Shown one piece after another: positions 21,935-32,976 of a DNA stretch of 64,000 nt. The position numbers and the translations under genes were made by a program. Numbering within the stretch: position 1 is the first letter of the stretch; the number at the start of each line of letters is the position of its first letter. Source of the stretch: Pristionchus mayeri (Eukaryota; Nematoda; Chromadorea; Rhabditida; Neodiplogasteridae); assembly GCA_036245805.1 (NCBI GenBank), contig BTRK01000005.1, positions 4,712,001 through 4,776,000 of the forward strand. Reading direction: 5' to 3'. The notes under the pieces are model-generated. The model searched no databases and was not told where the DNA came from. It was given only the letters and a program-made list of their open reading frames with translations.

Positions 21935-22672
21935 CCCTGACCGATATCGACAAGGACCGCCGAGTCGATGTTGTAGTGTCTCTTCTCACTATCTCATGCG
22001 GGGATGCATGGCTCGACCAGATTGTCACAGGGGACGAGAAGTGGGTCTTCTATGACAACAATGAGCGTAGGCGCCAGTGGGTTGATATCGGAAAACAGCC
22101 AGCAGATGGGCCCAAACCCAGTCTTCACCCCAAGAAAGTCACGCTCTCGGCGTGGTGGGGGGTCCAGGGCGTTGTGCATTGGGAACTTCTCGATGAAGGG
22201 CTACTATAACCGCCCAGCTCTATGTTATCCAACTGAGGAAACTGAAGGCCAAGCTCGAATTCACTCGCGGGAAACATGCGGAAATCTATTTCCAGCACAA
22301 CAACGCTCGACCGCATGTCGCTAGACTGACCAAGCCCGAACTTGCCGACTACGGCTGGACGGTTCTGCCCCCCCCCCCACCTTATTCCCCGACTTGGCTC
22401 CCTCTGACTACCACTTGTTTTTGGCTCTCTACGACTTCCTCAAGGAGCAGCACTTCTCGACACGAAAGGAAATCCATGCCGTTCTCACCAACTTCTTCAA
22501 ATCCAATCCCCCCGCTTTCTATCACAATTAAATTCACAAGTTGAAGGATCAGTGGCGCAAGACTATTGCTGCCAATGAAAACTACCTCTAATATTATCCA
22601 CCCGTTGTGCAATCTGTGAGAGATAAAAACATGACTACTTGATTTGGTAAAGAAAGTTATGCATCAACCTAA
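21935..22672 (+). pseudogene. truncated mariner transposase, second subfamily
   Basis: The frame resumes mid-transposase: DIDKDRRVDVVVSLL, then IVTGDEKWVFYDNNERRRQW and LHPKKVTLSAWWG. After a stop at 22207 the frame continues as EIYFQHNNARPHVARLT, then YSPDLAPSDYHLF past a poly-C run (22369-22379) that shifts frame, with another stop near 22527. The second catalytic Asp (normally DNARPH) is Asn here. The right end cttt.atgcatcaacctaa with TA at 22673-22674 is the 3' terminus; the 5' part is missing at the edge of the 2-kb inverted repeat. Distinct from the family at 4079 and 38202. Confidence 0.88.
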
Positions 22673-22674
22673 TA

Positions 22675-23115
22675 CTTCGAGAGCATGCGAATTAAAATTT
22701 GACTTCAAATTCACTACAACAAAAAATAACAAGTAAAGCGAATTTGCTCTTCAATATGCAATACAACTAGAAGGAACAAAATGACAGATTGTTTGTATCA
22801 TACTAAGTCACTTCCTATTTTATAGAAAAAAAAACGTCATTATTATATTCATTCGAAGCACTCAGATCGGTGTATAATCATCGATTGTCGGAAAAGCAAT
22901 GTCGGAAAATAATATTGTAGGGTCTACCGAATTTTTCTGGCTTGGCTTGAATATTGCGAGAAAACATACGCGCGCAGTTATTTATAGTTGGCGTAGATTA
23001 TGCTCGCATCGTTTTACCGCGAATTATTTAAATACGTGGACCTTTTTTGGATCATTGAATGTTTTGTTTAGCTATTGTACTTGCATACATTGATTACTTA
23101 GTAGATTTCCCTCAG
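22675..23115. other. upstream region of gene C
   Basis: AT-rich. Contains a possible TATA-like tatttatag (22979-22987) and ends in the acceptor tttccctcag directly before the gene C start codon, so transcripts are probably trans-spliced or have a 5'UTR intron. Confidence 0.35.
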
Positions 23116-26100
23116 ATGGCGTCTCCTCCATCCAAAGTCCGCCGGGTCGGGCAGAGCCTGAGGCAAAGAGATGATGCAACATTTTCTAGCACTCCTACCA
23201 TTGCTGAAAACGTAAGTGACCTACCTTTTTGAAGCCAAATCGTCTCATATAATTGTTGTCATATTGCATTAGGACTACTTACATATAGTTTGAATGGCAT
23301 GTGTTATTATAATACTTGAGCTGCATTGCATATATCTTCTTGCGATTGTGAAATCGCTTGAAATTACGGCACATTCATCTTATTTCATGAGTATGCTCGT
23401 ACGTCTTCGCAGGATCTTCTCTCACAGCTCCCAGATGACTGCATCGTCGACGTGTTCTCGTACCTCGATCAGTTCGTTTATTTTAAGGTTGTGTTTTTTT
23501 AGATTCTAATTTCACGTTATTAGTAAGGCCTATGGATAGATACACACATTCATACAGATTCATGAATGAACTTTTCAGCTTCGATCTCGATATCATCTCA
23601 TCAGTAAGTCAGACAATGAACGCGTTCGCTGTCAACGCACGACAGAAAGCTGGTAGAGGATTGTTCGAGGAAATGAAGATTAGCAAGGTTCATGCTAGGG
23701 ATGGCCTGGCAAGAAACGGTTTCTTCATAATACACACTCTCTTGGCGGGATGATTGATGAGAGAGTGTGTTGTTTGAAGAGAGTCACTTCTAGCGAAGCC
23801 ATCCCTAGTTAATGCTATGTTTCCGGCGTATTAATGAGCATGACGAGCTGTTGAATCAAGAATAGCATAAAGCCAATACGGCGTAGTTTTCCGTCTTCTT
23901 GAATCGTACCATTTTGAAACATACGTTGATTCCAGAGAAGTGAGTCTAATTACGTCGTGACTGTGAACTACACCGGCGAGTGGATCGTATCAAAAACATT
24001 CACTGCTCAAAACACTGCTCACGGAAAGTGCAACTACTGCAATGTAGGTTTCTGAACTACAATTTATCAACATAATTATACTATACAACAAATATTAGGG
24101 TGTCCCAAAAGTTCGTGGAATTTTTTCTGATTATAATTTCTCGCGAAGTAAAAGTCAAGAAAACTAATTATCGTGCATATTAGGGTTGGCAGAATGAATC
24201 TCTAGGTGCAAATCATAAAGTAAAATACAGATGGGGATTAATCTTTCCAAGGGAACAAGCTCATACAAATATTATCTTGATACTGAAACATAGTTGACAG
24301 AACCCATTTGACGCAAAATCCATTCGAAATGTTAGTTTTACCAACGGCTGAAACATAACCCAGAACTTTTTAAACGAAGCGCAAAAATATTTTTAAAAAT
24401 ATATTAACATCCGAAATTATTTGTTGAAAATGTTCTGACAGAATGCGCTCGAAAAAATATGTTTTCCTTCGAAATACGAATTTTTAAAGTGATTTTTGGG
24501 CAAAGATTCAAATGAATCTCGATTCAAACGAATCGATTCAATTGAATCTTTCGATCGGGAGATTCAATTACGAAAGATTCGAGATTCAATGAAAGATTCA
24601 TTTTGCCAACCCTAGTGCATATCTATTATATCTGGACATGCAATATTTTTTGCATAGGTTATTTCATTAAATGATTACCAAGTGATGATGAAATAGTCCA
24701 ACATTCGCGTTTTTAGGACCATGTTTTCAAAAAATATAATTTTATTTTCTTTTAAGTTTCAAAACTCTAGATAATTGTGAATTAGAAGCAGCGATCATAC
24801 TTTCAATTAAACATATAAAATTGTATCTTTCTTCATTGGCGGCCGAAAAACATCAAAACTTGTGATTTTTATCTTGTCGAGGAAGGCCGATTTCAGAATT
24901 TTTCAAATTTTCATGGCACTTTGCAAGTCAATCGGCCTAATTATGCAATGTAAATTCGTTTTATATCATGTATTGTATTAGGTTGTGAAAAAAGTAATTG
25001 TAGATTTGGACCATGATGTTTGAGCACGCCTAAAATTCTTTTCATATATGATCTCAAGCTGGCTCAATAGCATACAGTAGGGGTATACTTGGTCAATATA
25101 TTTATGTATTCCAATTACTTCATGCTTTTAGGATACCCGGCAAATCCAAGTTTTGACAAACGTGATATTTTCACTCTTTTCTAAAAATATTTCCCGTCTC
25201 TCGTATTTTGTGGGGGAAAAGAGCTGTACATATTGATATAGTGTAGTGAGAAGCACATGTGCAGTTATTTCGAAAAATAGGTCTAACACCGCTCCTGCCT
25301 CAACATACCACGATTTACACATCACTGAATTAATACCTCAGCTAATAAACACTTATCAATCGATAAGGTTTCCTGCTTCGAGGTTCAATCAGACTGGTTT
25401 CTAAATAAGTGCGCTTCCATGATACACTATGGTGCTACATACCACAGAGAAACATTTTAACTCATCCCTTCTTTACTTGTAGAAAACCTAGATTTTCAGT
25501 ATTGATGAATACCGGCTAATATTGTCAAATTTTCGACATTCGGTATACGGTGAATAAATAAATTTCCTCAAAAGGGAGCTATCCCCTGACTTTGCCCAGT
25601 CGTATACTGTTATATAAAGAGTAGCTTTAACAGTTAACCACAAAATTTAGGGCTTTTCATCAACCCTGGAAAATGGAAGACGTGTAATATACGAATTTCG
25701 ATGTTCAAATTTCATAGTCGGGATGATGAATGTTACATGTTTTGCTAGGAGTATTGTATGCCCACCTAAATACAATTTTAAGTTAACCATGGAAAGTGCT
25801 TTTCGCTTCACTACATTTGAGATGGATACATCAATAGTTATGGATGCACGGTAAAAATAATTATTTCTGTTGATGTGCAGTTAGGGTCAAGGTAAAAAAT
25901 GAGTGTATTTTCTGACAGGCCATTCGGAGCGGACCAGGTTCACATGTTGTATTGTGATATCCGTATGCCATACTTTTCGCACGTGACGTAATATTTGCCC
26001 TATCCTAGCTTTCCATGGATTGCTGGACCGAAACGTACTCAGTAAAACATTTTGTCGATGTAGCTTTGTCTTCGTACTGTGGCCTCAATACCAATTGGAT

Positions 26101-28645
26101 AGACTCGAACCTACGCGCGATAGAAAGGGTGTCCAAGCACTCAACGAGCACAAGTAACAATATGATATTCAGGGGGCAACCAAAGACGGGGTATTGCAGA
26201 ATCGAAAATTTAAAAATCTACAATTAATTTTTTCACAACCTGATATATTGAAACCTCTGTTGGTATAGAAATCGATGAACATTTTAAAACACGTTGAAAT
26301 TTTCAATTTTCCTAATCGCGATTGGGAAGGCCAGAATAGTGTCCAGTAAGTTCCTTTGCAACCACAAAGTAACTACGCGTAATCACATGAGTTATATCTC
26401 TTCATAGGAAAACATTTCATTCATTTTTATTTTTTTTTAAATTTTTGAGACTCAATTTCGGAATCGCACCATCCTTGTAAACTTGATCATTTCTAATCAA
26501 TGAATCTCGGAGATTGTAGAGCACTGATTGGTCTACTCAATACTACGTACTATTAGGCAGTAAGAATCATCGCTTCAAAGAAAGAAATTTTCGAAAAAAA
26601 TTCCACGAACTTTTGGGACACCCTAATACAATATCATTCAATTATACAATATAATTCATAATTATACAATATAATTCACCCAAAAAAAGAAGTGCAACCT
26701 ATAAAAAATGAGTGAAACATTATTAATTGTACGTGATGAAAACGTAAAATTGTTCGATGTGCTTCAGATCGTCCGGTCAACGCTTAATGATCCAGCCCGA
26801 ATTGCCTTGCTTCACACTCTATTCAAGAGCGTCAAGACTATCGCCGATCGGTACCGTTTCCGAACTCTCAACATTGAGGGGGTATGACATTTTTCTACCC
26901 ATATGAGTTCTTTACGTGCAATAATTTACACAATTTTGACACACACAAGTCCACGCCTATATGTTTCGAATCATACTTCAATTAATTATAATTATAATTG
27001 CAGATGCAATTCAACCGAGTATTTCTCAAGTTTTGCATTGATTTCTGCACAATTCACAGCGAGAAGCGAGTATTTAGCAATATCACATTAACAGGTAACG
27101 TTTTCAAAAAGTGCTTTGAACAACGTGGACAAGTAGTCATAAGTAGCTAACCTCGCCAACCTAAACCATATAGCGCACTCGTATCTTGACTACGGTAATG
27201 GCTATGTCAGTGTCACCCTCACGTGCTCAATCACCTCACAACGACACATTTGACTAGATTAATGGAAAGTGAATCGTTCGTGACGTGTGGAATGGAAAAT
27301 GAGGGGATTGGGGAGAGAGATCGTATGAGACATCTTTGCACATTAAGTAGGGGTAATTTTGTCGTATTATATGTTATATTTATAGGTAATTATGTCTTGT
27401 ATTCTGATATATCTATAAAATGCGCTCAATAGCTATTTTGTTCATTAGTTATTTATTGGACCTGAAACTTACCGAAAATGACTTTTTTAAAAATTTTTGC
27501 AGCCATCATCGGCGATGACTCGGACGATGACAATATGTCATGGTTTCAAAGGATCGGAAATGTTCCTCAGCGCGATCCAGGATTGGGACTTGACGAGTAA
27601 GTTGCATTGTTTGTTTTGTTTTTAATCATCCTTTCAAAGCAAATCCTAAGACATGTACCTTAACTTTGCCAAGCAGAATTTGTAAATTCAGATAGTTTTG
27701 GCTGTTTATTCAAACACTTGCATGTTCAGTGTACATAACTGGATGCTTACTGGAAATCCTGTAGAATTGGAATTTTCTACCCTTGATCTGGATTCATTTC
27801 GACCGCTTTCACTGATGAAAAAACATGCTTCAAGAGTTGAGCATCCCTCGATGCGTATTGTCGGCATGTGCTCTCGTGTAGGTTTAATTTTGCAAGAAAT
27901 TAGGAGATACACCTGAGTAAATGAAATACGCTTGGTACTATTGCATGTGTGCTTACTTTGGAGATTTTTCGTCACTGTATTGGCCTACATAAAACAATGC
28001 TCACTGAGAACTTGGAACGAAATAAAAAAAATGGTATTAGAAATCGATTACAGGTAGATCACAATTTGTTTCGTCCTTACTTCAATGCTAAGGACCTAAC
28101 CAGATATGCGAGCTACGACAATCTGCATCTAGAGTTCTACGTCTTCAATACCTATACGTTAATGCCAGCAATTATGGTAAGTAAAAAAGATTTTAAATTT
28201 CATAATAATTTGCATATCTCGTAATCATGCAGGGTGATTTCATATCGTAGTTATGCATTTTTAGGCGCGGCATGCGCTCAACCGTAAAGGAGAATGGATG
28301 TTGCTTATGGACACCGACATTGACAGCTCGATTGTGAAGGCAGGGCTAGGAAGCAGTGAACTTAACGTGTGTTTGTTGTTTTCAAACCAATTTTCCAATT
28401 TGTTGACATGACTAACTTTTTTCAGTGTACTTTGATCCTCGCGGATTCTATTCTCACAATCTAATATCGAGAAAAAAATATTACAGTTCACGTGTGCCAA
28501 CGACGGTTCCTACGTAATTCGCGACGAGAATCGTGACCTCATTACGATCAAGAGAAGGGGTGATCAGGGCACGGCTGCCAACTGGGAGAGGGCGAATCCA
28601 CGAGAGCCCATTCCGTTCCCTATCACTGTTACTTTCCATGAATAA
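23116..28645 (+). CDS. F-box-like family gene C, complete, 11 exons, 400 aa
   Basis: Exons: 23116-23211, 23412-23470, 23579-23687, 23936-24043, 26768-26881, 27004-27094, 27503-27596, 27730-27877, 28054-28176, 28265-28366, 28487-28645. They total 1203 nt with every phase joining. Residues 1-32 are basic (SKVRRVGQSLRQRDD). The F-box core is at 33-51 (LLSQLPDDCIVDVFSYLD) and continues in exon 3 (LDIISSVSQTMNAFA). Exon 4 has VNYTGEW ... CNYCN, exon 8 HNWMLTGNPVELEF, exon 10 RKGEWMLLMD, and the C-terminus is GSYVIRDENRDLITIKRR ... ITVTFHE. F-box proteins act as SCF ubiquitin-ligase substrate receptors; the C-terminal domain is unknown to me and would be the substrate-binding part. The start is the first ATG, directly after a CTCAG acceptor. 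Exon 2 has a less common donor (gttcgt). Intron 4 (2.7 kb) is filled by nested transposons. It has an intron between 27095 and 27502 that genes A and E lack. Confidence 0.85.
23696..23807. mobile_element. 112-bp hAT-type MITE at exon 3 splice donor
   Basis: Ends read tagggatggc and its complement gccatcccta, and inner arms pair (acacactctct with agagagtgtgt). Flanks GTTCATGC (23688-23695) and GTTAATGC (23808-23815) form an 8-bp target-site duplication with one mismatch, diagnostic of hAT. The left duplicate starts with the GT donor of gene C exon 3. Confidence 0.8.
24181..24614. mobile_element. 434-bp hAT-type MITE nested in mariner
   Basis: Termini tagggttggcagaatgaatc and complement gattcattttgccaacccta; perfect 8-bp target-site duplication GTGCATAT at 24173-24180 and 24615-24622. 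The interior near 24510-24600 is a simple repeat of gattca/gaatct units. No coding capacity. Confidence 0.9.
24978..26243. mobile_element. 1.27-kb TA-target element, copy 1, nested in mariner
   Basis: Termini ttaggttgtgaaaaaagtaa and complement ttttttcacaacctga with TA at 24976-24977 and 26244-26245. The internal sequence is recognisably the same as the elements at 30725-31987 and 35165-36464 (shared: catgatgtttgag, aatccaagttt, the tactatggtgctacat block). The transposase frame is not recognisable; classed as mariner-like from ends, size and target. Confidence 0.82.
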
Positions 28646-29519
28646 TCAGTACTATTTTAATTTTTAAGTCTTCACATTACCATGCATCACGAATATTTCA
28701 ACTCCATTTCGCTACTCATTTGTGCTCTTTTTTCAAGCCTAATCTACGCATCACTGGAAGAGTATCTGTTTTCCCTGACAATTGTGAATTACTATTTGCT
28801 TATTGTTTTTACACGAATCGAATGGCCTCGCGCATTCAATAAACGTTTTCTTCATAAAAAATTACATTTCAATAATTACCATTATTAAAATATTCGTATG
28901 ATAAAAGGGTAACTCTATTGTTTTGCTGTTTTCGATCTAAAAAAACCAAAAACATGCCAGTTCTATACCGAGTACGGAGCAGACTTGCCGCCTCTCTCGT
29001 GGCACATTAATGGCGTGAGAGCGCACGATGATGATGACTGGCATCATTTGTACATGTTGTCATATTGATCAGGTTTCTTTCCAAATCGAAAGCATTTGGA
29101 ATATGGCATATGGCATATGGCATTTCGAATGCAGTTATGCCGCTGATGCGACCACTCCCTTCTTGTCGCTGCTAGTGCGACGGTTACCGTTCAGCAAATG
29201 CATGAACATACGCGAAAACATCCGATTTCACTCTGATCACATGTAAGCACGCCTATTGTGTGTGTGGTTGCATTGAAATGCGCACGAATTGCTATTCTGA
29301 CAGAACCGCTTAAACCGTTCGAGATACAGTATCGCTGTCTCCTGATTATTTACGTTCTCTCCCCATTCGATCGGACTAGAGAGTGTGTAAAAGGAATGGA
29401 AGGCGACCCGAACTCGTGCTGAGCGGTCACACTTTCCCTCGAGGCGATAATAAGGGAGTGGTGTGTACCGCATACCAAGATTTCCCTCGAACCGCAACTT
29501 GATTGGACAAAATTTCGCC
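28646..29519. other. spacer between gene C and micropeptide gene 1
   Basis: Begins with the gene C 3' flank. No supported coding frame. A catatgg triplet repeat (29105-29122) is the only local structure. The final part is the upstream region of the gene at 29566. Confidence 0.4.
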
Positions 29520-29527
29520 TATAAAAG
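29520..29527 (+). promoter_or_regulatory. TATA box of micropeptide gene 1
   Basis: Sequence TATAAAAG lies 46 bp before the ATG at 29566, which leaves room for a start site about 25-30 bp downstream and a short 5'UTR. No trans-splice acceptor precedes this ATG, consistent with a conventional 5' end. Confidence 0.65.
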
Positions 29528-29565
29528 CAAACAAAGTGAGCGAGGCTTAGACTGAGGGTTTAGTA

Positions 29566-30173
29566 ATGCATGGAGCTACACTTCTGATTCTGTGCTTCGC
29601 GATGCTGTTGGCAACAGTGACAGCCTTGGGAGGCACCTTCGGCCCCATTCCCACTCCGGTAAATTCATTTCTTTTGTTCATTTTTTCACACAATACCAAC
29701 CAACTTCGCCACAGATAGAATTGTACATCACAGTATATTCGTGTGTTAATTAAAACGCAAACGATTGTGCAGAAATCACAGTAGTAGGCAAGTTGCATAT
29801 GTGTGCAAACGTAATCATGGATTACTACTGGCGAGTGTTAGGAACCCTGGGATTGTTCTACATAAAGGTTTTCGTTATAAACATGCGACTTAGGAACATT
29901 TACGTTTAAAGGAAATCCAAATGCTAACCCTGAGGAAGATCTGATAATAATGTAATAATCGCAATTATAACCAAGCATCGTGAAGTGATCTCTCCCTTAT
30001 TACTCCTAAGATTTTTGTTATGTACAAATTATATTAATTAACTTACGTTTTCCTCTGAACCGACATTTGTGCATGTGATTTCTGAATCTAAATGAATTTC
30101 GTTCTGATTTCATTGAAAGTAAATTTATCACTCTTCTCAGATGAATAAGAAGCAGGGTCGTCAATATCAATAG
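29566..30173 (+). CDS. two-exon secreted micropeptide 1 (41 aa)
   Basis: Exon 1 is 29566-29658 (31 codons, donor gtaaat, phase 0); exon 2 is 30141-30173 (acceptor tcttctcag, ending at TAG). The N-terminus MHGATLLILCFAMLLATVTA is a textbook signal peptide with cleavage expected after TVTA-LG. The predicted mature part is about 20 residues, Gly/Pro-rich first (GGTFGPIPTP) then basic and polar (MNKKQGRQYQ). No cysteines. It could be a neuropeptide-like or antimicrobial-type peptide; I do not recognise a named family. The design resembles the gene at 49229-49406: signal peptide in exon 1, a phase-0 intron, a very short basic exon 2. Confidence 0.65.
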
Positions 30174-30227
30174 ACTCAATGACGGTATCGAGCTCTGAAC
30201 TGATCCTGAGACCCACTGCTTCAGATT

Positions 30228-32780
30228 AACACGCGTATCACGAGTCAGTGAATGAAAAATTTACCAGTCGAGAACATTTTTAAATTTTTGTCTCAAATTT
30301 AATCCATATTGTGTTGGTATAATACCCTGGAGTAATGATTTTGAAAAATGTAGGTCATTGGTTCCAGAGCCGGCTTTTAGGAATTTTCCGGTTTTGCCCC
30401 CGGCTCTACTGTATTTCAGCTCCCAGTTGAGCTAGAAAGGTGGCATTGGTCTTAAAATGCGCGGAAAATTATTTCCAATAACTTTTATGTTGGCGACTTC
30501 TTTGTGCGGAAGGAAATAAAAATGTCAGCAGCGAAAAACCATTTTTTGACCAACAAAAATTTTTTTTTTAAATTTTTTTTTCTTAAGCCTGTTACTATAT
30601 ACAAAATGTTTTTGCTGATTATAGTAGAAGGAGTCATTGAGTGTCCAAGAAAAATAAGGGCGAGGTGCTCAACCTACCACCTTGTTGTCATTTTTTTGAT
30701 CAAATCATGAAATATCCAAAAATATTAGGCTGTCCAGAAAGTAACGCTCCATTTGAAACATGATGTTTGAGCTCGCGTAAAATCCTTTTCGTTAACGATT
30801 TCAAGCTACCTCGGTAGCATGTAGTAGGGGTTTCCTTGGGCAATATATGCATATGTTCGAATGGCATCATGCCTTTAGGTTATCCGTAAAATCCAAATTT
30901 ATCAAAATTGATATTTTCATACTTTTTTAAAAATATTTTCTGCTTCTCATATTTTGAGGGGAAAAATAGCAGTAAAATCTCACATAGCGGACTAAAAAGC
31001 CCGTAGGTAGTTCTCTCTAAAAATAGGGCTGAGGTCGTTGCTGCCTCAACACAGCACGAGTAAAAAAACATTGGATTCAACTCTTGCCGATGAAAGACGT
31101 TTCAAGCGATAGCGTTTTCTGCTTCGAGATTCAGACGGACTGGTTTCTAGATAAGTGCGCTTTCAAGATATCCTATGGTGCTACATATTACAGAGGAACA
31201 TGTGAACTCATGCCTTTTCTACTTTTAGGAAACGTAGATTTTCGGTGTTATTCAATAAATACCAACATAGTCAAAATTTCGACTTTTGTTGTTCGGTGAA
31301 CGAATACATTTCCTCAAATGGGAGCATTCTCCTGACTAAGCCCTGCCGACTACGGATAGATAAAGAGTTGCTTTAACAATTAACCACAAAAGTTAGGACT
31401 TTTCATCAATGATGGAAACATGAAGTTCTGAAATATTCACATTTCGATGTTCAAATTTTGATTTCAGGTTGATGAAGGTAGCATGTTTTGGTAGAAGTAT
31501 TATATCTTCATATGAACATAATTTTATGTTAACCATGGGAAGCACTTTTCGTTTTGCTACATTTGAGATCGATACATCTATTGTGCCGGATACGCGGTAA
31601 AAATAAGTATTTCTATTGAGGTTCAGGTAGGGTCAAGTTAAAACATGAGTATATTTTCTAGCAATCCTTTTGCAGCAGACTAGATTCAAATGTTGTATTG
31701 TAATATCCGTAAGTAGTACTTTTCGCATGTGACATAATATTTGCCTTGCCAAAGCTATCCATGGAATGTTGGCCCAAAACGTAATCAGTCCAACCCTTTG
31801 TTGATGTACCTTTGACTTCATCCTGTGGCATCAATACCAATTGGATAGGCTTGAACCAATGTGCGATGGAAATAGTTCATGAATTCAACGAACATATATA
31901 GCAATATGATAATCAAGCGGCAATAAAAGATATGGCATCTTAGAATCGAAAATTTCAAAATCGAGCGTTACTTTCTGGACAACCTGATAGAAAAAAATAG
32001 TTTTTTTTGAAACCTTTGCAAACATGTTCCGCGACGTCAGAATGGAACAATTAAAGCCATATTAACGACATTTGAGTGTTTGTTACTAAAAAATACAACC
32101 TTGGGAAATAGTGGCCAATTTCCTCCGGAGTGGCCAATTTCCCACCGCTCTTGGCGATACGCCGTGAAAACAAGGCATTACTTAAAACGTCGTAATATTT
32201 CCCAAGGTTGTATTTTTTAGTAATAAACACTCAAATGTCGTTAATATGGCTTTAATTGTTCCATTCTGACGTCGCGGAACATGTTTGCAAAGGTTTCAAA
32301 AAAAACTATTTATTTCTATTTTTGGATATTTCATGATTTGATCAAAAAAATGACAACAAGGTGGTAGGTTGAGCACCTCGCCCTTATTTTTCTTGGACAC
32401 GCAATGACTCCTTCTACTATAATCAGCAAAAACATTTTGTATATAGTAACAGGCTTAAGAAAAAAAAATTTTTTTTTGGTCAAAAAATGGTTTTTCGCTG
32501 CTGACATTTTTATTTAAAAAGTCGCCAACATAAAAGTTATTGGAAATAATTTTCCGCGCATTTTAAGACCAATGCCACCTTTCTAGCTCAACTAGGAGCT
32601 GAAATACAGTAGAGCCGGGGGCAAAACCGGAAAATTCCTAAAAGCCGGCTCTGGAACCAATGACCTACATTTTTCAAAATCATTACTCCAGGGTAGTATA
32701 CCAACACAATATGGATTAAATTTAAGACAAAAATTTAAAAATGTTCTCGCACTCATCCAGTGGCTCGCGGTACACGTGTT
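30228..32780. repeat. foldback element split by a transposon
   Basis: The left arm 30228-30724, continued at 31988-32110, pairs with 32190-32780. The middle (about 32110-32190) is the loop. The arms contain paired blocks such as agccggcttttaggaatttt, also found in the foldbacks at 17059 and 51432. The ends (acgcgtatcacgagtcagtg) carry the shared terminal motif. The insertion 30725-31987 interrupts the left arm only, so the palindrome existed first. Confidence 0.88.
30725..31987. mobile_element. 1.27-kb TA-target element, copy 2
   Basis: Termini ttaggctgtccagaaagtaa and complement ttactttctggacaacctga, flanked by TA (30723-30724 and 31988-31989). Removing it rejoins the left arm of the surrounding foldback exactly at TA. 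Short frames on both strands (31084-31299, 31633-31840, 30880-31080) are not recognisable as transposase. Confidence 0.88.
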
Positions 32781-32976
32781 AAATAACTGAAAATGAATAA
32801 ATTTCAAACAGATTCTTAAAATAACACACTATTGATGGGTTGAACGAAAATATAAATAGTTCAAAAAAAACTATGAATAGTGCAAAACAAAAAAACATAG
32901 TTTAGTACTAAATCCTCGAATTGATGTGTTTGTGTTAGAAATTAGGCTTATACAAATAAATATGTGTATCATCAAC

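Larger units (their letters stand above)
24095..26626. mobile_element. mariner-like element interrupted by two other insertions
   Basis: Termini ttagggtgtcccaaaagttc and the complement gaacttttgggacaccctaa, flanked by TA (24093-24094, 26627-26628). Total 2532 bp; removing the element nested at 24978-26245 leaves about 1264 bp, a normal mariner size. The coding region is too decayed for me to trace a transposase. Confidence 0.85.
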
